Positions 49,801 to 61,800 of a stretch of 64,000 nucleotides of DNA are shown in pieces. The stretch lies in the NCBI GenBank assembly GCA_946894095.1, contig OX335662.1:14092001-14156000 (forward strand), given 5' to 3'. This stretch comes from Incurvaria masculella. Taxonomy: Eukaryota > Arthropoda > Insecta > Lepidoptera > Incurvariidae. Both the position numbers and the translations under genes were made by a program. The notes under the pieces are model-generated. The model was not told the DNA's origin. It worked only from the letters and a program-made list of their open reading frames with translations, and made no database searches. How positions within the stretch are numbered: the stretch's first letter is position 1; the number at the start of each line of letters is the position of its first letter.

Positions 49801-52800
49801 TTACCGAATACTTGCGTTTGATTTATTAGTTGGCCATTAAATTTGAATAAACTTAATTTGAGATGTAAGTTTGTATTAATAAGTTATTTCGTTTGTTGAC
49901 CATTGTATTTAAAATGGAAAAAGATGCCAATAATATATAATTTCATGCAGAATGAAAAAAATATAGATAGACGTAATAGATATATATATAAGTATTCCAG
50001 TTCCATAAAGAAAATACTGCTGAATGGGTAATTTTTATACCGAAAACAGTATTACGTACTATAGCAAAATGTTTCTGTGTCTGCGCTCACGTCAGTTTTG
50101 GGGCAAAACAGACGTGATCGCTATCTGCTATCTGCGCTCACCTCTCACCTCAAAACGGACGTATGATCAAATATGTACGTACTATAGCAAAATGTTTCTG
50201 TGTCTGCGCTCACGTAAGTTTTGGGGCAAAACAGACGTACTCGCTATCTGCTATCTGCGCTCACCTCTCACCTCAAAACGGACGTATGATCAAATATGTA
50301 CATACTATAACAAAATGTTTCTGTGTCTGCGCTCACGTCAGTTTTGGGGCAAAACAGACGTGATCGCTATCTGCTATCTGCGCTCACCTCTCACCTCAAA
50401 ACGGACGTATGATCAAATATGTACGTACTATAGCAAAATGTTTCTGTGTCTGCGCTCACGTAAGTTTTGGGGCAAAACAGACGTACTCGCTATCTGCTAT
50501 CTGCGCTCACCTCTCACCTCAAAACGGACGTATGATCAAATATGTACATACTATAACAAAATGTTTCTGTGTCTGCGCTCACGTCAGTTTTGGGGCAAAA
50601 CAGACGTGATCGCTATCTGCTATCTGCGCTCACGTCTCACCTCAAAACGGACGTGAGCGCAGATAGCAGGTCACATAGATGGAATCTGTCCATTCGTCTT
50701 CCACTCTTCGGACTGTTCGGATGTGTTACCTCTTTTTGCGCACGGCTTGCCCTCGTTATTTGTTTTCAGTTACGTTTTTGTTTTGTTATTGTTGTTATTG
50801 ACTTTGTTGTTGTTGTGACTCTCAATAATTAACATGTTATGGATACGCCACATGAAAACTGTAGAAGTGAATCTACAACACCCCCGCCATCGGCGTCTAG
50901 TTGTGTATCGCCTCCGAAAAAAAGGAAACAACGAGCATTAAGTGATACTGAAAAAACAATGGTAAATAATGTGTATAAACATGTGTTCAAAGAAAAGTTT
51001 GAGGAAGAAAAGCGTGACACAGATTTGCCAGGTGTGTCGAACGTACATGTAAATCAAAACGAATGTGTGCTCAAATCCTAGGCACATCGAAGACGTCAAT
51101 ATACAAAGTATTGAAAGAAATTAAAGAAAATGATTGTTTTAGTCCACCTAATAAGCCCGGACCAAAAAGGAACTTTGAGACAAAAAACGACGACTTTACG
51201 TTTTTGGCGATCCGCTGCAAAGTGCACGCATTCTTTCACAATAATGAAGCACCGACAGACCTGGGGAACGCGCTCTCTAGGGATCTCAGCCACCCCGAGA
51301 GTGGCAAAGGTAAGACATTTTTATTTTAGATTTTTACTTTAACAAGCTAATGGAAAAAATACCACATGGGAACTTTTTGCTATGCCTTGTTTGTTTTACT
51401 GCAACATTGAACTGGAATGAAAATACGGTCATTTTTTCTGCAGTGTCATGGCACTAGCGCGAAAGTGATCAACTCCACCTAGGAGGTGGAGTTAATCACT
51501 TTCGGTGTAGAGGAGGAGGAAAAGAGGAATTGAAAATAAGAAAAAACTTCTCCTTATACATGCACATAGTCATATAATTATAATAAACTAAATTTATAAT
51601 CGTGTTCTAGGTACTTCAGGCCGTGAATGAAAATAATGATTTGCCAAACTTCTCATTGACCACAATGAGAGGAATCCTTAAATATTTAAATTTTAAATAT
51701 ATGACACGAACGCGACGCAGCATGCTCATAGATAGACAAGATATTATTTCGTGGCGAAGAAATTATTTGCTGAAAATAAAAGATCTTCGAAGAAAAGGTG
51801 TACCCATTTATTACGAGGACGAATCGTGGGTTAACGATGGTAAATATACATTTGACATTTAAAGTGAGCACTATACTGATTTTCCCCCTTGGTATTTTGT
51901 GTGAAATATGTATAAAAGTATGTAGGTAGTCCAAGTCATACTGGAATACAACAGAAATAGTAAAATACGTTTTATAAGTCCTTTCGAGTACTACCAGTCA
52001 CCATATTTGCTAATAATGTTTTCTAAAATCAAATTATTTTTCTGGACACACAATGAAGAAGGCGTGGATAGACCTTACTGTACAGACACCACGTCAGGCA
52101 TTTTTAGAAGGTCTATCCACTGGTCTCAAAGCGCCATCGGGAATAGGTCGCCGTTTGATTATATCGCATATTGGCAACGAGGAAGGTTTTGTAGAAGACG
52201 GGTTATTGATGTTTACATTCAAGTCGGGGAAGGAAGACTATCATCTAGATATGAACAGCAGGTGCTTCGAGGAATGGTTCGGGAACATACTCCCTAAATT
52301 AAAACCCAACGCTGTGGTAGTGATGGACAATGCCCCGTACCATTCAAGGAAAATTGATTCCTTTCCCAACATGAGTTGGACCAAAGCAACTATAGTGGAA
52401 TGGATGAGAAACAACAATATGGATTTTCCAGAAACAGCCACTAAAAGTGATTTAATTGACATTGCGAAACCTCGTAAACATGAATTTGATCACTACGTAG
52501 TTGAGAAAATGGCACATCAACATGTTGTTACAATCTTGAGACTGCCTCCGTACCACTGTGAGCTCAACCCAATTGAGCTGGTGTGGGCACAAGTGAAGGG
52601 GCACGTCGCAAGACAAAACAAGAATTTTAAGTTGGAAGAGGTAAAAACTAATATTGACAAATGCTCTTCAACTATATTAACTAGTCCATGGTTATTTGTC
52701 CCTGTTATACTAAAAATGTAAGTATTGCCGTAACATTTTGACTATACAGTCGCATAACTGTTTATGTTTTTATTTATTTATATTTATTTATGTCTTTTGT

Positions 52801-55800
52801 GAAACGCCTTAATTTTTTTAACCATCAAACGTATTTTAATGAGAATTCGTAATAGAGGCAAATTTAATGTTTACTGTTTTATATGCTTATTTTTTCATTG
52901 TCATGTGTACACGTTTCCGTGATTTCTCCTAATAAATAAAATAAAAAGTACAAGCTTGTTTTATTTTACGGCAATTTACATAGACAAAAGGCAAATCCAT
53001 CCAAAGGCTGATCCATATCATAATTAAAATTAAAATAATAGAGCACTTTTACTTTTTCCAAATATATCCAGGCAAAACTACAAGACTATTTAAAATTATT
53101 TGCTTTTTTCCAGGAAGAAAACTTGTGTTATTGTAGATGTCCTATGAGTAACCTCACCTTATACTCAAAGTAACAAACCAAACCTACCGCCACTACCTAC
53201 GAATATATACCTATTAAACTTCTCAAACACCCAAAGGTCGGCTGGAAGAAATCTCTTCGAGGGATAAGCCCGCCTTTGCGCCCCACTTATGTTGTTTTTG
53301 CACTATACTTTCTTTTGTAAATTGTTTTTTTTTGTGGCGTAATAAAGAATTTTCAATCAATCAATCAATCGACCTTATAAACTCCATGATAGTAAGAATA
53401 AAGTTTACACAAAAAGAAGAGCTTTTGTGTGTCTTCAAATAAAATTTTAATGTTGCCCAGCACAAGCCTAATATTTCAATCCAATTAATTGTATTATGCA
53501 ATTATGTTAATAAATACGCTGTGTTTATACACATATCACATTAAAAGGAAAATTGCACTTGCTGTTCGATCGGTATTCGATCGATACTGTAATATCGACA
53601 GTTACCCCATCACTATTTAAATTCTTCCGCAGCTGGTAACATTCTTTCCGTCAAACTAGTTCGCCGAATTCTGGCGTCTACTTTAATCGGGTGGTTGAAG
53701 CCTGAAACGAACTACCAGAAGATGTTATTGCTTCACCAAACACAAATACATTTAAAAACCACCACTGTTTCTTTACTGTTGCTATTTTCAAATGTTGACA
53801 AAGAGATCCAAGTATACATCTCTTGCGCTTGATCATCATCAATGCACTTTTCGGTTTTTATGACCGTTTCACTCAAGGAGAGTTTGTGTGTGCATTTGAC
53901 AGGCGTGGTGCGCGGCTGGCTCGTGCCGCTCACACACGGACCAGTGTCGACTTCTGTGGGGACCTTCCGGCACACAGTCACACGAAAAGTGCTATGCCAT
54001 CAACCGCAATGGCACCCGGTGAGTGTTCATCCCTACTACACGACATCAGTGTGCAGCTCGAGTTAGCTTTATTTAACACTGTACATCCGTAACCATTAAG
54101 TATTACGCACACCTCCATCGACTTGCTAGTGTGTTTGTGTGTCGGCAGGCACGGCAACTGCGACTACGACCGGCTGAGCATGTGCTATGAGCGCTGCGAC
54201 ACGGAGCACGCCATGTGCGGCATGCTGCACTGCCGCCTCCTCAACGATCAGCTCGAGTTCGGTGTGGACTCAGTGGCGCTGCAGTCGCACACCTCCATCG
54301 ACATGCCAGTGTGTTTGTGTGTCTGCAGGCACGGCAACTGCGGCTACGACCGACTGAGCATGGGCTTTGAGCGCTGCGACACGGAGCACGCCATGTGCGG
54401 CATGCTGCACTGTCGCCACCTCAACGAGCAGCTCGAGTTCGGTGTGGACTAAGTGGCGCTGCAGTCGCACACCTCCTTCGACATGCCAGTGTGTTTGTGT
54501 GTCGGCAGCACGGCAACTGCGGCTACGACTGGCTGAGCATGCGCTATGAGCGCTGCGACACGGAGCACGCCATGTGCGGCATGCTGCACTGTCGCCACCT
54601 CAACGAGCAGCTCAAGTTCGGTGTGGACTAAGTGGCGCTGCAGTCGCACACCTCCATCGACATGCCAGTGCGTTTGTGTGTCGGCAACACGGCAACTGCG
54701 GCTACGACTGGCTGAGCATGCACTATGAGCGCTGCGACACGGAGCACGCCATGTGCGGCATGCTGCACTGTCGCCACCTCAACGAGCAGCTCGAGTTCGG
54801 TGTGGACTCAGTGGCGCTGCAGTCGCACACCTCCATCGACATGCCATTGTGTTTGTGTGTCGGCAGGCACGGCAACTGCGGCTACGACTGGCTGAGCATG
54901 CGCTATGAGCGCTGCGACATGGAGCACGCCATGTGCGGCATGCTGCACTGTCGCCACCTCAACGAGCAGCTCGAGTTCGGTGTGGACTGTGGCGCTGCAG
55001 TCGCACACCTCCATCGACATGCCAGTGTGTTTGTGTGTCGGCAGCACGGCAACTGCGGCTACGACTGGCTCAGCATGCGCTATGAGCGCTGCGACACGGA
55101 GCACGCCATGTGCGGCATGCTGCACTGTCGCCACCTCAACGAGCAGCTCAAGTTCGGTGTGGACTGTGGCGCTGCAGTCGCACACCTCCATCGACATGCC
55201 AGTGTGTTTGTGTGTCGGCAGCACGGCAACTGCGGCTACGACTGGCTGAGCATGCGCTATGAGCGCTGCGACACGGAGCACGCCATGTGCGGCATGCTGC
55301 ACTGTCGCCACCTCAACGAGCAGCTCGAGTTCGGTGTGGACTCAGTGGCGCTACAGTCGCACACCTCCATCGACATGCCATTGTGTTTGAGTGTCGGCAG
55401 GCACGGCAACTGCGGCTACGACCGGCTGAGCATGCGCTATGAGCGCTGCGACATGGAGCACGCCATGTGCGGCATGCTGCACTGTCGCCACCTCAACGAG
55501 CAGCTCGAGTTCGGTGTGGACTCAGTGGCGCTCCAGTCGAACACCTCCATCGACATGCCAGTGCGTTTGTGTGTCGGCAACACGGCAACTGCGGCTACGA
55601 CTGGCTGAGCATGCACTATGAGCGCTGCGACACGGAGCACGCCATGTGCGGCATGCTGCACTGTCGCCACCTCAACGAGCAGCTCGAGTTCGGTGTGGAC
55701 TCAGTGGCGCTGCAGTCGCACACCTCCATCGACATGCCATTGTGTTTGTGTGTCGGCAGGCACAGCAACTGCGGCTACGACCGGCTGAGCATGCGCTATG

Positions 55801-58800
55801 AGCGCTGCGACATGGAGCACGCCATGTGCGGCATGCTGCACTGTCGCCACCTCAACGAGCAGCTCGAGTTCGGTGTGGACTCAGTGGTGCTGCAGTCGCA
55901 CACCTCCATCGACATGCCAGTGTGTTTGTGTGTCGGCAGCACGGCAACTGCGGCTACGACTGGCTGAGCATGCGCTATGAGCGCTGCGACACGGAGCACG
56001 CCATGTGCGGCATGCTGCACTGTCGCCACCTCAACGAGCAGCTCGAGTTCGGTGTGGACTCAGTGGCGCTGCAGTCGCACACCTCCATCGACATGCCATT
56101 GTGTTTGTGTGTCGGCAGGCACGGCAACTGCGGCTACGACCGGCTGAGCATGCGCTATGAGCGCTGCGACATGGAGCACGCCATGTGCGGCATGCTGCAC
56201 TGTCGCCACCTCAACGAGCAGCTCGAGTTCGGTGTGGACTCAGTGGCGCTGCAGTCGCACACCTTCATTAACATTGACGGTGAGGCGTGAGGAGTGGAAC
56301 TGAAACCACATAGTAACATCTGTCATTGCCTGCTATTATTAAAAATTTTTTAGGGCACATCTCTTTTCAAAAAGAGTTAGTTACATGGACCAACTTCTTC
56401 TCGTGGACCTTCATCCTCCGGTTTCCAGGCAGACTGGGATTTTGTTAAGACTGTTCCGAGAAATGTAAAAAACACATTTGCAGAGTTTTGATCTAAAGTC
56501 AGCACTGTACATACAGCAGACGTGTAGTGACAACTTCCCCAGTATACACTTCCTTGAAGGACTCACGCCGTTATTGATTACAAATCTGTCACTTCTCCTA
56601 CCCATTTAAAAATGGCATGAAAATAAGGAGATAGTCACCTCGATCTTGTGTTTCCAAAGGACTCCACTATGCCAGACTTTATCATGTATGTGTGAGATTC
56701 CTTTTTTTAATTACCTTTAATCCTGGTCGATTATTCCATGCTTATGACTGAAAGCTAATTGATGACATAGACAAAGGATAGTAGGGATAGACTGCTAACA
56801 TCATATAACGTACAAAACTCGCTAAATACTTCTTATTTTCCCTGTTACTATGACATTTCTAAACAGCCCCTCCTCCTGTCACTGCTAGAATTAGTTACAC
56901 CGTACTTAAGTACCAAACTAAGCTTAATTTCAAATTTTGCCTAGGCAGGCATGATAAAAAAATACGATTTGACTATAAATTAAGTAATGGCATTGTAAAC
57001 AAAAAAATATCATTGCGTTTGTATTTAATGTATTCTCAAATATGAATTGCAACACCATCTGTTGACTTTTATTATTCCTATTCAACACTTGTATAATGTT
57101 AAAAATCTTTCCCTGCTATCAATAATCTATCTATGTTGATGACAAGGAATGAGATTTTTTTCTTCGGCAAGAAATGGAGTTTTGAACATTTTTGATTTAA
57201 CTATATATTTTGTGAGTCCTGCAGCGGGAGCACAAATGAAAGTGGACACTTGTCGAGCTAGAGGGATAAGACATTTTGTCGAGGATTTTTATCCACTGTG
57301 ATATCACAAATGGGGAGCTCGATTAATTTATCGAGATCGAGAGTTAACTCGATAGAGAGTGGCAACCCCCACCGTTTTGTCCACAAGAACTGTCACTTTA
57401 AACCTCCCGACCCTGGCTGCGTTCGCGCAGACTGCTCCATGATATTCAGTGCAAGGAGCAAGAAATAGCGTTTTACAGAATAGCGGCGAACAAAATGCCA
57501 TTTTCTACAAATCGCCTACATATAAGTTATTTCGAATTGAATTTCGTATGGATGCACAATTAAGTACGTTTTTAATGAATTTAGATAAAAATTGCTTGGT
57601 TTAGTCCATTTGCCTTGTTAGATTAGAAGGATTGTAGTTTATCTAATGTCAATGTGAAGTTAATCTCTGCACTTTTTTCGTTTTCCTGTTCAGCTGGAGC
57701 GTTGCTCTAAGCCGTTCCGCCTGATTACTTCCTATAACGGAAAGTAAAGGATGGAATGGAAACGTCTTTGCCCAAACAAACCCATCCATCTTTCGCTCTT
57801 ATTACCGCTTTCCCCATGACTTTGAACCATGAAAAAGTTAAGAAACGCCTGTGCCATCGCCACTACATACGCACATATTCGTAACACGAACAAACACCTC
57901 CTTCTAGGATTTAACACACCCTCCCGGTGGTGGTGACAAAATTATCCTCAACAAACGTCAAATTAGTAGGATTAAATGTATTTGTGCTTCCACGAATGGA
58001 CAAAATTTATTCTTTGTCGAGATTTGTCTATGGTGTGGGTTTATTTTGACAACCTCACTCGACATAACATTGTTTATGCTATCAGTTAGCGACAAGTGTC
58101 CCGCACACAAGATAAAGACTATGTACGTAAGTTTGTCGGCCAGATAAAATTATTTGTGCTCCCGCTGCTGGTTAAATGTCAGTTGATTGAGTACGTTTTG
58201 CAGTTAACTTCACACTAGTTGCTAACAAAATGACGTCTTTAATATTTAAAGTTACTGCATGCAACTTTGTCGCCATCTCAGACCAAAAAGGAAAGAGATG
58301 TGCAATCTAGCGCGCCTACTTGGAGACCCGCTATAGCAACTTTTATTTCGGGAGTATATTTACGTGCTGCGGCGATGTTTGGACTCCCTACTCTCACGAA
58401 TTCACACCTCGCGAAACTGGTGTTGCATGAAGACATGTATATGTAATTGGTAGGAAATTAGCTCACACTTGAAAATCGATAATATACTTCCACTTGAACA
58501 TGTGCCAGGTACAATAATCCCGTGCCGCACTGCGCTTGTCGACCTTGGCATCGATGTGATTGACCCGGGGCTGGTGCCCGATGGCGCCAAGTGCGGACCC
58601 AACAAGGTAACCTTTTGCTGTATCGCACCGCCACCGTGAAACTTACGATCCATTTACATGCTCCATGGGGTACTATTATTTGACTAAGTGTGCAGAACTA
58701 CCCCATGAAATAGTGGTTGTGTTAATATCTAATGTGTATTGTTGAAAGTCAATCCAACAAGGGCTCCAAACCGACTGGTCAGCGCCACCTATTATTTGAG

Positions 58801-61800
58801 CGTGCTGTCTACCTCTATGGAAGTATTATTGGTTTTTCGAGGCCTATTAGAGGTTAGTGTGCTGACAAGCTTCTACATGTCACCACAATACATAATATTG
58901 TTCGGTGGAAAGTAAATCAGTTAAAAGAGGACCAGCGTGACAAAACGACGGTGGAACCTATACAGACTAGTGGCGCCATCACTCGATGACTCGGTCGCAG
59001 GCATTGCACTACCTTCTCCTTGCGTTGTGCAGATGTGCTTGGGCCGCCGTTGCATGGGCGTGGAGAGCGTGCGTGAGCGCGTCGCCGCCGCCGTTGGCTC
59101 TGACTGCCCCTCCGACTGCTCCGGCCATGGCCTCTGCAACTCACTGGGTGAGTACATACTCCAGTTCAATGTAGCCGAGCAATATAAGGATGGTCCTGGC
59201 ATGGCATCTAGTTTCCATGTGGTGTGTTAGGCTAATATCTTACATTCAGTTCGAGAAGAGCCTATAACCAAGCCTATGCCAATAACTTGACAACTTTACA
59301 CAGGCCACGGAAAATCTGACTCCGAAGCTTTCAAATATATTGGCAATTGATGAAATCCAAAAGCACTCCAAGCCCTCTAAACGTGTCCCTACACCGTATT
59401 GAGGTCTTGAAGCATGCATTTTGAACGGCAATGTCATTAGACGGTGAATGTATCTCTACTCGAAAGAACCAAAACATATTCATATTGTATAGTCGACTGT
59501 AGACAGAATATTATGCTACTCAAATGATCAAGTTCTTCACACCATGTAGACCTACTGAGAAGACAGTGTAGTACCTAGAAAGTGTGACCTAAGGGGCTCG
59601 CCAAACTGAAACTTTGGGTTAACTAGGGCTAACCTAGCATCGTTACCTTCTCATCATTGCTCGTGATTTTTTTGTTCCGAAAAATTCCAATCTTTGAGTG
59701 CTTTACTTTTCAAGATATTTCATCAAAGTACTGATAATGACGAATTTGTTTCGGTTGCAGGTCACTGTCACTGCGAGCGTGGCTTTGCTCCGCCGCTGTG
59801 CGCGCTGCCCGGGCACGGCGGCTCGCTCGACTCCGGACCTGCCGCCGATCCCAACGGTACGTGCAGTGCTCTCCTCACTTATCCAGCTGACGAATTGATG
59901 AAGAGTTTATGTAACCGTGATTCGCATTGTTATAAATATAGATGTTGCACTTTTGTTTGGGTGTGTTGCCCTATCTGCAGTTGTTTTGTGCAGCATCTAC
60001 TGCCCTTTGCTGTTTATGATATAGTGCTGCCAATGTCCAACCGAGACGCAAAGAAAGACGCTATTCCCACTGAAAGCCCAAAATACGGGTCGGGCTTTTT
60101 GTTATGTTTCCACTAGGGTGCTGCAGAAGTTGGGTATGCACCCACCGTTGGCTTCAAATTTAAGCTAACGTAACCTGAACTAATGGGCATAGAGTCTACC
60201 TTTGTTTATTAACCTTTAGAGCGCGAACGACGCAGCATCGGCGTCCTGTACCGCGCTCCCGAATCGAATAAAAATCTATATCTAAGACACTTGTCAAAGT
60301 TATCTTCAAAATAATAACTGTTCCATGTAGCTAGATAGTGCCTCCATTTATTTACGTTACTTTTGTAGTAGTTTGGTTCAAATATAAAATAATCAAAATC
60401 ATATAACATTGACTTTAGATTTTTTTTAAATATTTTGTGATGTTACTCGAGGTTTAGGGTAAAAAAGATAAAGTTATGAAACAAATTTGTTTTTTATTTC
60501 GTAATTTATGATAGCTGCTATAACATTCTGTCAAAAACCAATGACCCCGCCATACAAAAAAAAAATATATAATTTGGTTCCAAACATCGCGAACAAAAGC
60601 GACACTTATTGTTTTTCAAAATAATATTTTAGAATTTATTATAAATTATTTACGATATTATCTCAGTTGGATTTATTTTTAATTTATTGAATAATGATGA
60701 AAGAATATTTACATAAAATTGTTGTAAAGAAAAAGTTTACATAACATTTTCAGGAAAGGAAAAACCCGAAAAATCTCTCTCTATTACTAACAGTCTAATT
60801 CGAATCTAATCTAATTAGAATCGAGTTAGATTTTATATCATCATAAACTGTTATATATACACAATTTTTTTGTGTAAGATAATGTTATAATATGTAATCA
60901 AAAACATTTCATTTTTAACATTCAAATTCGACTATAAAAGCGCACTCAGCGCACTCATACATGCAAACGCTCCACTTGAACACACGTCAGTGAGCGCGCG
61001 CTCTATCTATAGATAGGTGGGCGCGCGCGTTCTATCTATATAGGTAGGCACTTACTCAGCGTGACGAAGGTCGAATCTTGTTGCTGGAGTAGAAGCAGGC
61101 TTCCGTGACACGAAGCATTGGTGACATGGTCTTTGAAATAAAACACGTAAATATAAGTTCATAGAAACATAGCAGCACAAGTATATTTCTTAACATTTTG
61201 TAAAAGTGAAACCTAAAATGAATAGAAATTCGAATTAGCGACGGCTGGTCAAAAAAAAACACCTAATGATTATATCTGAAGTAGAGTTTGTGCGTTGTCT
61301 GTCCGTCCGTCTGTCAGACACCTCCTCCTATTATTGAAGTTACAAAATTTACAATGTATGACGAAAACAAGTTTTGACATGACAGGTAGGTAGATCAGGG
61401 CGGGCCATCTAGTTTGAGGGGTCGCATGATGAGTCTAATACCAGAGTTTCCTAAGATATGACGAAAACAATTTTTTGAAGTTGTTTGACATGCATGCAAG
61501 TGCTCCCGTGCATGTCGCAAGTATATTTTAGGCATATTTAGTGTCCACACACCACCCGTTAGCATGAGAACAGGTGCGACATGCACGGAAAAATTCGCCG
61601 AAATGTAATACAGCATGCACGGCAATTGACCCAGTGTGACTAGTAACCAAAAACCGGCCAAGTGCGAGCCGGACTCGCACACGAAGGGTTCCGTACCATC
61701 GTAAAAGATTTAACATAACAAAACACGTTTTTTGTATGGGAGCCCCCTTTAATTTAAATTATTTTTCAATTTTACCTATTTGTTGTTATAGCGGCAAAAT

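Larger units (their letters stand above)
49438..53678 (+). mobile_element. IS630-Tc1-mariner element, DD82E (Sailor-like), about 4.24 kb
   Basis: Terminal inverted repeats share TTCGGCGAACTAGTTTGAC (left 49451-49469, right complementary at 53650-53668). The outer bases GTCGAGTCCAAAA and GACGCCAGAA are imperfect. TA dinucleotides flank both ends (49436-49437, 53679-53680), as expected for TA target duplication. Inside are a 123-bp minisatellite (50053-50656), a transposase relic with catalytic D, D and E (50839-52721), a SINE fragment in the transposase gap (about 51359-51432) and a LINE 3' end (53215-53372). The size, larger than usual for mariner elements, is partly due to these insertions. 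Confidence 0.85.
47556..53902 (+). other. ADAM intron 11
   Basis: About 6.3 kb. Mostly occupied by the DD82E transposon at 49438-53678. The part 47560-49430 has no coding signal I accept. It includes a C13-14 run at 48387-48400 and a stretch with GTGTATATAAGG (48676) and AATAAAA (48764), considered under findings. Confidence 0.65.
56280..58508 (+). other. ADAM intron 13
   Basis: Holds a MITE (56765-57135) and a 946-bp TIR element (57222-58167). 56290-56760 and 58170-58505 show nothing I can name. Confidence 0.7.

Noticed and set aside
50024..50656. 210-codon repetitive frame
   Set aside because: Produced by the 123-bp minisatellite inside the DD82E element. No protein family resemblance.
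54574..55608. 344-codon frame rich in repeated cysteine motifs
   Set aside because: It reads through exon 13 copies and intron-derived linkers. No start context, no donor, and the frame is broken in neighbouring copies. Treated as array, not a gene.
43335..56118. Regular repeats resembling a CRISPR array
   Set aside because: Units are contiguous exon-derived copies without variable spacers, no Cas genes are present, and the DNA is animal nuclear sequence.
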